Assembly (NCBI GenBank): GCA_963835735.1
Contig: CAWIGP010000009.1
Location: 424,804 to 488,803 of the forward strand
Origin: DASQMT01 sp963835735
GTDB taxonomy: Bacteria; Actinomycetota; Thermoleophilia; Solirubrobacterales; Solirubrobacteraceae
Length of the DNA: 64,000 nt
Reading direction: 5' to 3'
Shown: piece after piece, positions 1-8,813 of the stretch
Layout of the letters: each line of letters begins with the position of its first letter
Numbering within the stretch: position 1 is the stretch's first letter
Translations under genes and position numbers: made by a program
Notes under the pieces: generated by a model
Database searches by the model: none
The model's input: the letters and a program-made list of their open reading frames with translations, nothing else
Told to the model about the DNA's origin: nothing

Positions 1-547
1 GCGCGGCAAGAGGCCGAGCGGCTCCGGCGCGCGACCCAGGTGCGCGACAAGGAGCAGGTCCAGGAGCTCACCGACCGCATGCGCGAGTACGGTGACCAGC
101 TCGGACCGATCGTCGACGAGGTCGCGCGGACGCTTCCGCCGGGACGCGAGAACGCGATCGGCCCGCTCGCCAGTCCCGCCGAGGTGGCGGACTGGATCGA
201 GACCGCGCGCGCGGCTCGGCGCTTCTTCGCCGAGACGGTGTCGGGCGAGACCGGTACGAACGTCGCCCGCGGGGCGTTCGCCGCGGCCGTCGACGGCGTG
301 TATCAGATGAGCGAGACCTACCGGCTCGCGCTCGACCGGCCGGAGGCGCGCGAAGCGCTGTTCGAGCGCGTGCGCGGCCAGCGCGACGTCGCGCTGCGCG
401 CGTGGGAGACCGGCACCGTCCAGCTCGACGCGATCAACATCGCGGTCGGGCTTCGGCCACCAGCACGTGGCGGGCCTGGGCGCCGGCGGCCGGCCGCCGG
501 ACGCCCTGCCCGAGGGCACCGGCGCGATCGAGGGCGAAGGAGGCTAG
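1..547 (+). CDS. Unknown protein, 5'-truncated, with a probable frameshift
   Basis: The reading frame is open from the first base, so the true start lies outside the window. The visible part is helical and charged (QEAERLRRATQVRDKEQ near the left edge) and ends in a glycine-rich tail. I do not recognise the family. The frame that codes well up to DAINIAVG continues convincingly only after dropping one G from the GGG run at 448-450, giving FGHQHVAGLGAGGRPPD and a natural TAG stop at 545-547. Without that correction the frame runs into Arg/Pro-rich noise until 597. The stop sits just before the next gene, so the two are probably co-transcribed. The indel is either a real mutation or a consensus error. 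Confidence 0.5.
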
Positions 548-548
548 G

Positions 549-1907
549 ACGCCCCCGGCCTGGGACGCGCTGCAGGCCGCGATCGCCGGCGAGGTGATCC
601 GCCCGGGATCGCCCGAGTACGAGTCGGCGCGCAAGCCCGCGATCGCCCGCTTCGACGACGTCCGCCCCGCCGCCGTGGTGCGCTGCCGGGCGGCGCAGGA
701 CGTCGCCGAGACGATCGCGTTCGCGCGCCGCGCCGGGCTCCCCGCCGCCCCGCGCAGCGGCGGGCACTGCTTCGCCGGCCGCTCCTCGACGACCGGCGTC
801 GTGATCGATGTCGGGCCGCTCTCCGAGGTCGCGATGGCCGACGGCGTCGCGACGATCGGCGCGGGCGCGCGGCTCGGCGACGTGTACGACGCGCTCGCCG
901 CGCACGGGCGCACGATCGCGGCCGGCTGCGGCCCGGCGGTCGGGATCGCGGGCCTTGTGCTCGGGGGCGGGCTCGGCATCCTCGGCCGGGCGCACGGGCT
1001 CACGTGCGACCAGCTGCTCGGGGCGCAGGTCGTCCTGGCCGACGGCCGTGCCGTCGCCTGCGACGAGCAGCACGAGCCCGACCTGTTCTGGGCGCTGCGC
1101 GGCGCCGGCGCCGAGGGCTTCGGCGTCGCCACGTCGTTCGCGTTCCGCACGCTCGCCGCGCCGCCGGCGACCAGCTTCCACCTGACCTGGCCGCACGCCT
1201 CCGCGGCGGCGCTGATCGACGCCTGGCAGCACTGGTCGCCGGACGCGCCCGACGCGATGGCCGCCAGCCTGCTGCTGACCGGCGGCGGCGTCCATCTGTT
1301 CGGCGCGATGACGGCTGTCGAGTCCGACACCGTCGCGCTGCTGGAGGAGCTGGTCGCGCGCGCGGGGACCGACCCGGGGGCGTCGCACACCACCTACCTG
1401 CCGTACCGTGAGACGAAGCGGTACCTGGCGGAACACGGGCCCGGAGAGGGAGACGAGGCGGGGCACATGTTCTGCAAGTCGGAGTTCTTCCGCCGGCCGT
1501 TGCCGCCCGACGCGATCGATGCGCTCGTCGCGCACTTCACGGCCGAGCCGGTCGCGGGCGTGGCGCGCGGGCTCGACTTCTCGCCCTGGGGCGGCGCTTA
1601 CAACCGCGTGCCGGCCGGCGCCACCGCGTTCGTCCACCGCGACGACCGCTTCCTGCTCAAACACGAGGTGGTCGTCGACGTGAACGCCGCCGACACGGAC
1701 GCCGCGCGGCGCTGGCTCGCGCGCTCATGGGAGATCACGCACCCGAGCGACACCGGCGGCGCGTACCAGAACTTCCCGGACGCGGAACTGGCGGACGAGC
1801 TACGCGCGTACTACGGCGACAACCTCGAGCGCCTGCGGCGGGTCCGAGAACGCTACGGCGCGACGAGTTCGAGGTGGAGCGGCGCGGAGCACGACCAGCT
1901 CAGCTGA
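549..1907 (+). CDS. FAD-dependent oxidase, berberine-bridge / PCMH type
   Basis: About 452 aa. It has an N-terminal FAD-binding PCMH domain and a C-terminal BBE domain. RSGGHCFAGRS at about residues 69-79 holds the His (about 73) that normally binds FAD covalently, followed by VGIAGLVLGGGLGILGR. The position just before the Pro of GCGPAVG, where bicovalent members have a Cys, is Gly, so one covalent flavin bond is expected. These enzymes oxidise alcohols, sugars or alkaloid-like substrates with O2; the substrate cannot be told from sequence. The natural start appears to be ACG at 549: GGAGG lies at 539-543 and the protein then begins T-P-P-A-W-D-A-L like relatives that start there. No ATG or GTG sits at that point; the next in-frame GTG (594) would cut conserved N-terminal sequence. 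A point error or a rare ACG start is possible. Confidence 0.85.
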   Translation, partial: TPPAWDALQAAIAGEVIRPGSPEYESARKPAIARFDDVRPAAVVRCRAAQDVAETIAFARRAGLPAAPRSGGHCFAGRSSTTGVVIDVGPLSEVAMADGVATIGAGARLGDVYDALAAHGRTIAAGCGPAVGIAGLVLGGGLGILGRAHGLTCDQLLGAQVVLADGRAVACDEQHEPDLFWALRGAGAEGFGVATSFAFRTLAAPPATSFHLTWPHASAAALIDAWQHWSPDAPDAMAASLLLTGGGVHLFGAMTAVESDTVALLEELVARAGTDPGASHTTYLPYRETKRYLAEHGPGEGDEAGHMFCKSEFFRRPLPPDAIDALVAHFTAEPVAGVARGLDFSPWGGAYNRVPAGATAFVHRDDRFLLKHEVVVDVNAADTDAARRWLARSWEITHPSDTGGAYQNFPDAELADELRAYYGDNLERLRRVRERYGATSSRWSGAEHDQLS

Positions 1908-1921
1908 GGGCGATCACGCGC

Positions 1922-3751
1922 TCACCCCGACGCGGCCCGTCTCGACGCGCCCGTCAGCCGTCTCCGGAACGCGCCGTCCTCGTCGGCGGTCACCTCGACG
2001 TCGTACCAGCCGCGATCGGTGTCCCAGGTGATCGTGCGGGTTCGTCCCGGCCGCAGGCGCAGGGTCCGGCGGCGCCGGCCGTAGCCGAGCGCGTTGAGCT
2101 GCAGCGTCACGGTTTCCTCGCCCGCGTTCTCGAGCTCGAGCGCCAGCACGGTGCGGAGCGGGACCGCGCGCGGGCGCACGTCCACGCCTGCGGCGGCGCC
2201 CGAGCGCGACCCCGCGAGCTCGTACCAGAAGCGGTTCGGGCCCTGGACGGCGAGCCGGAACGCGTCGCCGGCCGGCACGATCCGCTCGCGGTGCTCGCGC
2301 GCGACGTCGACGTGCAGCGGGATCTCGAGCTCGCCCTCGTACGGGTAGACGGCGAAGTGAGCGGCCGACCCGCCGCGGTTGCGCAGCGTCAGCTCGAGCC
2401 GGCCGCGGCCGTCGATCAGCGCCGACACGCCCGGCGCGTACGGCAGCGGGCGGACGGGCTTGCGCCCGCGCTCCTGCGGCGGCAGCGTCCCGTCGGCCGG
2501 CGCGCCGGGGTGCCAGCGCTCGATCGGCTCCGGCACCGGGCCCGGCTCCTCCAGACGCGGCGGCCGGCCCTGGCGATCGAAGTCGAACGCGGACGTCAGG
2601 TCGCCGCACGCCGTCCGCCGCCACGCGCTGATGTTCGGCTCCTCCACACCGGTCCAGCGCTCGAGGAAGCGGACCACCGAGGTGTGGTCGAAGACCTCCG
2701 AGCAGATGTGGCCGCCGATCGTCCATGGGGACACGACCGTCATCGGCACGCGCGTGGCCAGGCCGATCGGCTTGCCCTCGAAGTGGTCGTCGCCCTCGCC
2801 GCCCGGCGGTGGCGGGGGGAACCGGCGGCGGCACGTGGTCTCCTAGCCGGTCGTTCTCGTCGAAGTTGATGAACAGCACTGTCTTCGACCAGGTGTCGCG
2901 ATCTGAGGCCAGCGCGTCGAGCACTTCGTGGATCAGGTTCGCGCTGCCGACGGGCGTCGACGCGCCGGGGTGCTCGGAGTCGACCGCCGAGGGCACGAGC
3001 CAGCTCACCTTCGGCAGGCGCCCGGCCGCGATGTCGTCCCGCAGCCTGGGGACGAGGCTCTCCGGCTCGCTGCGGGACATGCCGCGGTCGAACAGGCTGC
3101 GCTCGGCGGCGGTGAGGCTCGCGCGGCCGGTCTCGAGCTGCGCGAGCAGCCGCTGCTGCTCGGAGGGCGTCCGCTCGAACAGCGAGTAGTAGAACTCCTC
3201 CGTCGTGCGGAAGGGGCCGTCGACCGCCCGCAGCATCTTCGTGCCGGCCCGCTTGAACGGCACGAAGTACTCGATCGCGTTGTCGGTGAAGTTGTCCCAC
3301 TCCTGGTAGACCTGCCAGCTGATGCCGGCCGCCCTAGCCGGTCGTGCCGGACACGAGGTAGTTGCGGTTCGGGTTGGTCGAGCCGAAGACGGAGCAGTGG
3401 TAGGCGTCGCAGAACGTGAACGTCTCGGCGAGCTCGTACTGCAACGGGATGTCGCGGCGCTCGTAGAAGGTCATCGTGGCCGGCGTCTTGACGCCGATCC
3501 AGGCGTCGTTCCAGCCCTGCGCCCAGGCGGTCGTGCTGCCCGTCCAGCTGTGGTCGAGGTCGCCGCATCGTCCCGAAGTAGTGGTCGAACGAGCGGTTCT
3601 CCTGCATCAGCACGACGACGTGCTCGATCGCGCGCAGGCCGCCGCGCCGCATCGGCATCGCCATCGCCTCGTGGAGGGAACGTGGTAGGAGCGACAGCGC
3701 GGCGCCCCCCGCCGCCGCGCCGAGTACCTGGCGTCGCGTCGTGGAGACCAT
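1922..3751 (-). pseudogene. Phosphoesterase / phospholipase C family protein, internally deleted and frameshifted
   Basis: The start at 3751 gives a Tat-like leader (TTRRQVLGAAAGGAALSLL) and the family signature MQENRSFDHYFGTM. After that the frame changes to DLDHSWTGSTTAWAQGW...CDAYHCSVFGSTNPNRNYLVSGTTG, which ends in a TAG. It changes again to AGISWQVYQEWDNFTDN and runs to DENDRLGDHVPPPVPP, then shifts to PPGGEGDDHFEGKPIGL and the C-terminal region (VPMTVVSPWTIGGHICSEVFDHTSV), ending with beta-rich modules. Intact relatives have tens of residues more at the first two junctions, so sequence is missing as well as shifted. Intact enzymes are exported hydrolases of phosphate esters or phospholipids. 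It converges on the FAD oxidase gene with 14 bp between stops. Confidence 0.8.
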
Positions 3752-3821
3752 CGCGGGATCGTCACCCCGCGTGCCGGCACCGGCGTGACGAACCGGTGAC
3801 CGTTTGTAGCCTGTCTGGGAC

Positions 3822-4103
3822 ATGACGTACGTGATCGCCGGCAGCTGCATCAAGGACGACTCGTGCATCGAGGTCTGTCCCGTCGACTGCATCCATCCCA
3901 AGCCGGGGGCGCCGGACTTCGAGTCCGCGGAGCAGCTCTACATCGACCCAGAGGTCTGCATCGACTGCGACGCGTGCGTGGAGGCCTGCCCGGTCGACGC
4001 GATCTTCCCCGACTTCGAGCTGCCCGAGAAGTACGACTACGCGCTCGACCTGAACGCGGAGTTCTTCGCGGAGCACGGGACGGCCGACCGCACGGCCGCG
4101 TGA
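3822..4103 (+). CDS. fdxA: 7Fe ferredoxin (3Fe-4S/4Fe-4S)
   Basis: A 93-aa soluble electron carrier. Cys9, Cys15 and Cys19-Pro form the first cluster with a gap where a fourth ligand would sit, as in FdxA-type ferredoxins with a 3Fe-4S centre. Cys23 follows, and CIDCDACVEACP (Cys46, 49, 52, 56) makes the 4Fe-4S site. The acidic C-terminal tail (PEKYDYALDLNAEF) is typical of the family. Its stop overlaps the start of the ferredoxin-NADP+ reductase gene (TGATG), so the two are translationally coupled and very probably work as a redox pair. The electron acceptor (a P450 or other oxygenase) is not in the window. Confidence 0.93.
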   Translation: MTYVIAGSCIKDDSCIEVCPVDCIHPKPGAPDFESAEQLYIDPEVCIDCDACVEACPVDAIFPDFELPEKYDYALDLNAEFFAEHGTADRTAA

Positions 4104-5479
4104 TGCGTCCGCGGGTGGCGATCGTCGGGGCGGGACCGGCCGGGGCGTTCGCCGCCGCCGCGCTGCTGCGCGCGCGCGGCGACGCCGAGATCGACATGTT
4201 CGAGCGGCTGCCGACGCCGTGGGGGCTGCTGCGCGGCGGCGTGGCTCCCGACCACCAGGAGATCAAGCGGCTGGAGGACACGTTCGACCGCCAGACGCTC
4301 GGCCGCGGCTGTCGCTTCCTGGGCAACGTCGAGGTCGGCGTCGACATCTCGCACACGGAGCTCATGCGCCACTACACGGCCGTGGTCTACGCGACCGGGG
4401 CCCAGACCGACAAGTCGCTGGGGATCCCGGGCGAGGACCTGCCCGGGAGCCGGCCGGCGACCGAGTTCGTCGCCTGGTACAACGGCCACCCCGACTACCG
4501 CGGGCTCGAGTTCGACCTGTCGGCGAGCCGCGCCGTCGTGATCGGCAACGGCAACGTGGCCGCCGACGTCGTGCGCATGCTCATGCTGAGCCACGACGAG
4601 CTGGCCCGCACCGACGTCGCCGACCACGCGCTCGAGGCGCTGCGCGCGAGCCGCATCGAGGAGGTGGTCGTGCTCGGCCGTCGCGGTCCCGCGCAGGCGG
4701 CGTTCACCAGCGCCGAGCTGCGCGAGCTGGGCCGGCTCGACGGCGTCGAGGTGCGGGTCGACCCCGCCGACATCGAGCTCGATCCCGTGTCGCGGGAGTG
4801 GCTGGCGGAGGAGGGCACGTTCACGGCGCACAAGAACGTGGAGCTGCTGCGCGAGTTCGCGGCGCGGCCGGCGCGCACGGACGCTCGGCGGCGCATCGTG
4901 CTGCGCTTCCTGCTCTCCCCGGTGGAGATCCGCGGCGGCGGCCGGGTGGAGGAGATCGTGGTCCATCGCAACGAGATCATTCGCTCCGACGACGGAGCGG
5001 TGCGGGCGCGGCCGGTGGACGCGGAGCCCGAGACGATCGAGTGCGGGATGGTGCTGCGCTCGGTCGGCTACCGGGCGGTGCCGCTGCCCGACGTGCCGTT
5101 CGACGAGCGCTACTTCGTGCTCCCCAACGACCGCGGCCGCGTGCTCGCTCCCGACGGCAAGCCGCTCCCCGGCGTCTACGCGGTCGGCTGGATCAAGCGC
5201 GGGCCCACCGGGATCCTGGGCACGAACAAGCGCGATGCGGAGCAGACGATGAGCTGCCTGGGCGAGGATCTGCGGGCCGGCGTGCTGGAGGCGCCTTCGC
5301 ACCCGGGGCGCGAGCCGATCGACGCGCTGCTCGCAGAGCGAAAGCCCGATCTCGTCACGGTCGAGGGCTGGCGCGCGATCGACGCCCGCGAGCTCGAGCG
5401 CGGGCGGGCCGAGCAGCGCCCGCGAGTCAAGCTGGCGTCACGCGACGAGCTGCTCGCCGCGGCCGGTCACGCCGCCTGA
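4103..5479 (+). CDS. fprA: Ferredoxin/flavodoxin-NADP+ reductase, FprA type
   Basis: 458 aa, like the FprA/adrenodoxin-reductase family. The FAD-binding GAGPAGA lies at residues 9-15, followed by the family-typical PTPWGLLRGGVAPDHQEIK. VVIGNGNVAADVVRML is the NADP(H) site, VLGRRGPAQAAFT follows it, and VGWIKRGPTGILGTNKRDA is the conserved C-terminal FAD contact. It moves electrons between NADPH and the ferredoxin encoded just upstream, whose stop codon it overlaps (ATG at 4103). An upstream extension of this frame lies inside the ferredoxin gene and is not coding. The 3' end overlaps the convergent stress-protein gene by 13 bp. Confidence 0.95.
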   Translation: MRPRVAIVGAGPAGAFAAAALLRARGDAEIDMFERLPTPWGLLRGGVAPDHQEIKRLEDTFDRQTLGRGCRFLGNVEVGVDISHTELMRHYTAVVYATGAQTDKSLGIPGEDLPGSRPATEFVAWYNGHPDYRGLEFDLSASRAVVIGNGNVAADVVRMLMLSHDELARTDVADHALEALRASRIEEVVVLGRRGPAQAAFTSAELRELGRLDGVEVRVDPADIELDPVSREWLAEEGTFTAHKNVELLREFAARPARTDARRRIVLRFLLSPVEIRGGGRVEEIVVHRNEIIRSDDGAVRARPVDAEPETIECGMVLRSVGYRAVPLPDVPFDERYFVLPNDRGRVLAPDGKPLPGVYAVGWIKRGPTGILGTNKRDAEQTMSCLGEDLRAGVLEAPSHPGREPIDALLAERKPDLVTVEGWRAIDARELERGRAEQRPRVKLASRDELLAAAGHAA

Positions 5480-6414
5480 TCGCGGGCGATCAGCACCGGC
5501 AGCTCGGCGTTGTGGACGAGGCTCGCCGAGACCGATCCGAGAACCGCCGATCCGATGGCGCCGCGGCCGCGGGAGCCGGCGACGATCACCGAGACGCCCT
5601 CGGCGCGCGCGCTCGCTGCCAGCGCCCGCCACGTGCCGTCGGGGCTCTCGACGGCGATGCCGCGCGCCTCGAGGCCTTCGTCACGCGCACTCGCGGCCCC
5701 TTCCTCGGCGAGCTCGCGCGCGTACTCGGCGAAGATCTCGCCGACGTCGCGCGTGACCTCGGCGACTTCGGGCAGCGGGACCCGGGAGACCGCGGCGCGG
5801 GCGTACGAGCGCTCGAGCGGGGATGACCACGCGTGCGCGACGAGCGCGGAGCGCCCGGCGAGGATGCGCGCGGCGGCGCCGATCGCGAGGCGGGCGCCGT
5901 CGGAGCCGTCGTAGCCGATCAGGCTCGGACCGCTCGGCTCCCCCGCCTCCGGCGGGATCACGAGTACCGGACGGTCCGCGTTGTGGACGAGCGACGACGA
6001 CGTCGAGCCCAGGAGCGTGCGCGACACCCGGCCCTGGCCACGCGACCCGCAGGCGATCAGGTCGGCGCCGGCGTCCTGCGCGGCGCGGTTGAGCTCGCGC
6101 CATGCGCTCGGGCCGACGCGAACCTCGCAGGTTGCGTCGAGTCCGCCGTCGGCCGCGAGCCGCCGCCCGCGCTCGGCCAGCTCCGCCGCCCGCTCCGCCG
6201 CCTCGCGCTCGTACGCCCGCGCGCCCTCGAGCAGCATCGCGTCGGGCATGGCGACGCGCGCGAGCGCGGCGTGCTCGAGCAACTCGGGCCCCTCGCGCGC
6301 ATGGACGACGATCGCCTGCGCCCCGGGAAGCAGCTGTGCGGCGGCGCGAATCGCGGCGTCGGCGACGTCGGAGCCGTCGTAGGCGAACACCAGGCGGACC
6401 GGAGCGTCGGGCAT
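5467..6414 (-). CDS. Universal stress protein with two UspA domains
   Basis: 315 aa. Two tandem Usp domains, each beginning with a beta strand and an acidic tip (LVFAYDGSD; SLIGYDGSD) and each ending with the ATP-binding signature: GSRGQGRVSRTLLGSTSSSLVHN and GSRGRGAIGSAVLGSVSASLVHN. Both glycine loops look intact, so both halves may bind nucleotide. The start is set at 6414 because the conserved strand begins at MPDAPVRLVFAYDGSD; the open frame above it is Arg-rich and has no domain. Proteins of this type are cytoplasmic and induced by starvation or oxidative stress. Confidence 0.93.
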   Translation of the reverse strand: MPDAPVRLVFAYDGSDVADAAIRAAAQLLPGAQAIVVHAREGPELLEHAALARVAMPDAMLLEGARAYEREAAERAAELAERGRRLAADGGLDATCEVRVGPSAWRELNRAAQDAGADLIACGSRGQGRVSRTLLGSTSSSLVHNADRPVLVIPPEAGEPSGPSLIGYDGSDGARLAIGAAARILAGRSALVAHAWSSPLERSYARAAVSRVPLPEVAEVTRDVGEIFAEYARELAEEGAASARDEGLEARGIAVESPDGTWRALAASARAEGVSVIVAGSRGRGAIGSAVLGSVSASLVHNAELPVLIARDQAA

Positions 6415-6653
6415 GGGTCGAACACGCTGCCGAATCCGGACCGCGATGGCAACAGGCGCAGCGCAGACTGCGGGTTTCCCAGGGTCCGGGCGATCCCGGA
6501 TTCGCCGCGTGTGGGGGCGCGCGACGCTTGCGAGCACGTGGTCATCGCGAGCGGGGATCGGCGCACTCGAGGGGGGTGCGCTCGCCGACCGCCTCGAGCC
6601 GGACCGCGACGCGCCGGCGCGCTCCATGTAGTCGCGGGGTAACTTCAGCCGCG

Positions 6654-7082
6654 ATGGGAGCGGCTCGCGAACGGGCGCTGCTGGTGAACGACCGCACGTA
6701 CGCGGCATGGAATGCGCACGATCCCGACGCGGTGGCGGCGGTGTTCGCCGAGGACGCCGTGCAGCGGGACGCCGGCAACCCCGAGGAGCGCCGCGGCCGC
6801 GACGCGATCCGCGACCGGGCGGCCGCTCTCCTCGCCGCTTTCCCTGACTTCCGCCTCGAGCGCCTCGAGCTGCTCGTCGACGGCGACCGTCATGCCGACC
6901 GCTGGGTGGCCAGCGGCACGCACGAGGGCGAGCTGTTCGGGATGGCGCCGACCGGGCGGCGCGTGCGCGTCGAGGGCGCCACGTTCACGCGCGTCGGCGA
7001 CGATGGCCTCGTCGTCGAGGACGTCCACTTCTGGGACGTCGCCGGACTGCTGGCGCAGCTCGCCGGCGACAGTCAGGCGTGA
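6654..7082 (+). CDS. SnoaL-like / ester cyclase family protein
   Basis: 142 aa with the NTF2-like cone fold. The N-terminal helix has YAAWNAHDPDAVAAVFAEDAV, followed by RGRDAIRDRAAALLAAFPDFRLE, the membrane-free ligand-cup strands GTHEGELFGMAPTGRRVRVEGAT, and VEDVHFWDVAGLLAQL at the C-terminus. This is the layout of polyketide-cyclase-like SnoaL proteins. In most bacteria they are small hydrolases, isomerases or binding proteins of unknown substrate. The start ATG at 6654 matches the expected domain edge. It is divergent from the stress protein gene with a 239-bp intergenic region in which I see no other feature. Confidence 0.88.
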   Translation: MGAARERALLVNDRTYAAWNAHDPDAVAAVFAEDAVQRDAGNPEERRGRDAIRDRAAALLAAFPDFRLERLELLVDGDRHADRWVASGTHEGELFGMAPTGRRVRVEGATFTRVGDDGLVVEDVHFWDVAGLLAQLAGDSQA

Positions 7083-7188
7083 GTCGCGCGCTCCTGCGGC
7101 AGCGGGAGCTCGGTGTCGCTCGTATTAGGCAGCCGGACTAGGCACGGCTGCCGATGGCGCCGCCCGGCCGGCGCCGTACGGTCTTTTC

Positions 7189-7353
7189 ATGCACAAGGTC
7201 AGTGGCACCGCGGCAGGCCTGGGCCTCACTCTCGCCTCCGCCGTCTTCGTATGGCGCAGCAGGACCGTGACCCCGCGCGCGCCGCGGGCACGCTCTTCAA
7301 GGGCCGGGTCTTGGCCGGTCTGGACGACGCAGGAACTCGAGTCGTTCAGTTGA
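7189..7353 (+). CDS. Possible small membrane peptide, 54 aa
   Basis: An ATG-started frame coding a short hydrophobic segment (GTAAGLGLTLASAVFVW) followed by a basic tail. It could be a single-pass peptide or the remains of one. There is no clear ribosome binding site, and its last bases overlap the 3' end of the convergent DUF427 gene. No family is recognised. It is listed only because the hydrophobic-then-basic order is unusual for random GC-rich sequence. Confidence 0.25.
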   Translation: MHKVSGTAAGLGLTLASAVFVWRSRTVTPRAPRARSSRAGSWPVWTTQELESFS

Positions 7354-8158
7354 ACTCGTCGAGCAGCGCCTCGGAGATCGCGCCGCCTGGGCGGCCGCGC
7401 CGCCGGCCGTCGAGATACACGTCGACGTGCTCGTCCCAGAACGCAACCAGGCCTTTGATCGCGACGGCGTCCGGCAGCGGCTGCTCGTAGCTCCAGCCGA
7501 GGTCCTCGTGCCGGCGCCCGGCGACGTCGACTGACCAGGTCGATGCCTGGCCCTTGTACGGGCAGTAGGTGCGCCGCGAGCCGGGGTGGAGCTCGACGCG
7601 GACGTCCTCGCGCGGCAGGTAGAAGCGCAGCGGCAGGCTGGTCTCCGCCAGCAGGCGCGCGCGCGTGGTCTCGGCGACGACGTGGCCGTCGAGCTCGATC
7701 CGGACGGGTCGTGAACTCAGCCGGACGTCGACGCGATGGAACGGATCGCGCGGGTGGCCGGCGACCGGCTCGTCCTCCTCGTACCAGGCGTCGAACGCGT
7801 CGAAGTCGAGCACCACGTAACCGGCCAGGTCCTCGTCCGCGAGCCGGAAGCCGGCGCCGGCGCGGTCGGCGATCGAGATCGGCTCGCCCGCCGCCGTGTG
7901 CACACGGAACGGGATCCCCGGGTGCAGCACGCCGGCCGCCCGGCCGTTCGTCGCCGGCGCGACCGCCACTGCGGCGCGGATGTCCTCGGCCGGCACGGCG
8001 TAGGAGGGGCAGACTCGGCGCGGCTCCCAGACCAGGATCGCCCGCGTGCTGTCGACGATCGGCTCCGCGCCGAGGGTCGCCCGCACGCGCCGCTCAATCG
8101 GCTCGTGGCGCAGCCGGCTGCGCGCCTCGGCCAGTAGGTCCTGCATCCTTGTGCTCAT
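7346..8158 (-). CDS. DUF427 protein with two DUF427 domains
   Basis: 270 aa. Two copies of the DUF427 fold can be read. The first (about residues 30-120) contains VVDSTRAILVWEPRRVCPSYAVPAEDI-like strands. The second (about 150-245) has the family core ETSLPLRFYLPREDV, followed by RTYCPYKGQASTWSV, with the conserved Cys-Pro-Tyr-Lys-Gly, and then DLGWSYEQPLPDAVAIKGLVAFW. The start is placed at 8158 (MSTRMQDLLAEARSRL); earlier ATGs would run into the divergent ACT gene's leader. The function of the family is not established. The 76 bp to the divergent ACT gene must hold both promoters. Confidence 0.88.
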   Translation of the reverse strand: MSTRMQDLLAEARSRLRHEPIERRVRATLGAEPIVDSTRAILVWEPRRVCPSYAVPAEDIRAAVAVAPATNGRAAGVLHPGIPFRVHTAAGEPISIADRAGAGFRLADEDLAGYVVLDFDAFDAWYEEDEPVAGHPRDPFHRVDVRLSSRPVRIELDGHVVAETTRARLLAETSLPLRFYLPREDVRVELHPGSRRTYCPYKGQASTWSVDVAGRRHEDLGWSYEQPLPDAVAIKGLVAFWDEHVDVYLDGRRRGRPGGAISEALLDEFN

Positions 8159-8234
8159 CGCAAGCCCTGACGTTCGCCAGCCGGACTCCATTCCCGAGTC
8201 CGAGCACGGGTTCCTGGCAACATCCAGACCGCGC

Positions 8235-8615
8235 ATGGCATTCGACCTGGTCATCGACATCGACAACACGCCCGGCGCGCTCGCTCAGGTCGCCGCCGCG
8301 ATCAGCGATGCCGGCGTGAACATCGCGGCGGCCACGTGCATCGGGCCGGGCGAGCGGGCGGAGCTCCACATCCTCGTCCCGCACGCCGAGGCTGCGAGGC
8401 ACTCGCTTGCGCTCTCGCAGCTTGCGGTCTCGCGTGAGCGTGAGGTCGTCGTGGTCGACGTCGAGGACCGCCCCGGGGTGCTGGCGGACCTGACGCGCAA
8501 GATCGCACGGGCCGGAGTCGATCTCGATCTCGTCTACGTCGCCACCCGCAATCGCGTGGTCTTCGGGGCGCAGGACCTGGGCGCCCTCAGGGCCGCACTG
8601 GACACAGGAGGCTGA
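8235..8615 (+). CDS. ACT-domain protein (two ACT repeats)
   Basis: 126 aa made of two beta-alpha-beta ACT modules: FDLVIDIDNTPGALAQVAAAISDAGVNIAAA and VVVVDVEDRPGVLADLTRKIARAGVDLDLV. There is no catalytic domain, so it is a stand-alone small-molecule (usually amino-acid) sensing or regulatory protein. It is followed after 2 bp by a 64-aa gene with a good Shine-Dalgarno sequence inside its own last codons (ACAGGAGG), which suggests a two-gene operon. Confidence 0.85.
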   Translation: MAFDLVIDIDNTPGALAQVAAAISDAGVNIAAATCIGPGERAELHILVPHAEAARHSLALSQLAVSREREVVVVDVEDRPGVLADLTRKIARAGVDLDLVYVATRNRVVFGAQDLGALRAALDTGG

Positions 8616-8617
8616 CC

Positions 8618-8812
8618 GTGGACACCTGGCGCGAAGGTCAGAAGATCTGGGTCGAGCAGCCCGACGGCTCGCAGCGCGAGGCCATCTTCGTCGGCGAGGC
8701 CGCGCAGTCGTGGTTCGGTGGCGGACCCGGCGCGTATGTCGTGTATCCGGACACACGCGCCGGCGAAGAGGTGTCGATCATGCGGATCGTCCCGCGCGAC
8801 GACGCCGGCTAG
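8618..8812 (+). CDS. Small conserved-looking protein, 64 aa
   Basis: Starts at GTG 8618, 2 bp after the ACT gene, with AGGAGG at a normal spacing (about 8606-8611). The protein has strand-forming sequence (WREGQKIWVEQPDGSQREAIFVGEA) and an SH3-like feel (GAYVVYPDTRAGEEVSIMRIVPRD). It has no signal peptide and no membrane segment. I do not know the family. Its position makes it a likely partner of the ACT protein. Confidence 0.7.
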   Translation: MDTWREGQKIWVEQPDGSQREAIFVGEAAQSWFGGGPGAYVVYPDTRAGEEVSIMRIVPRDDAG

Positions 8813-8813
8813 C

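Noticed and set aside
318..1664. Long minus-strand frame of 448 codons across the first FAD oxidase
   Set aside because: Shadow of a clear oxidase on the other strand; Arg/Gly-rich with no domain.
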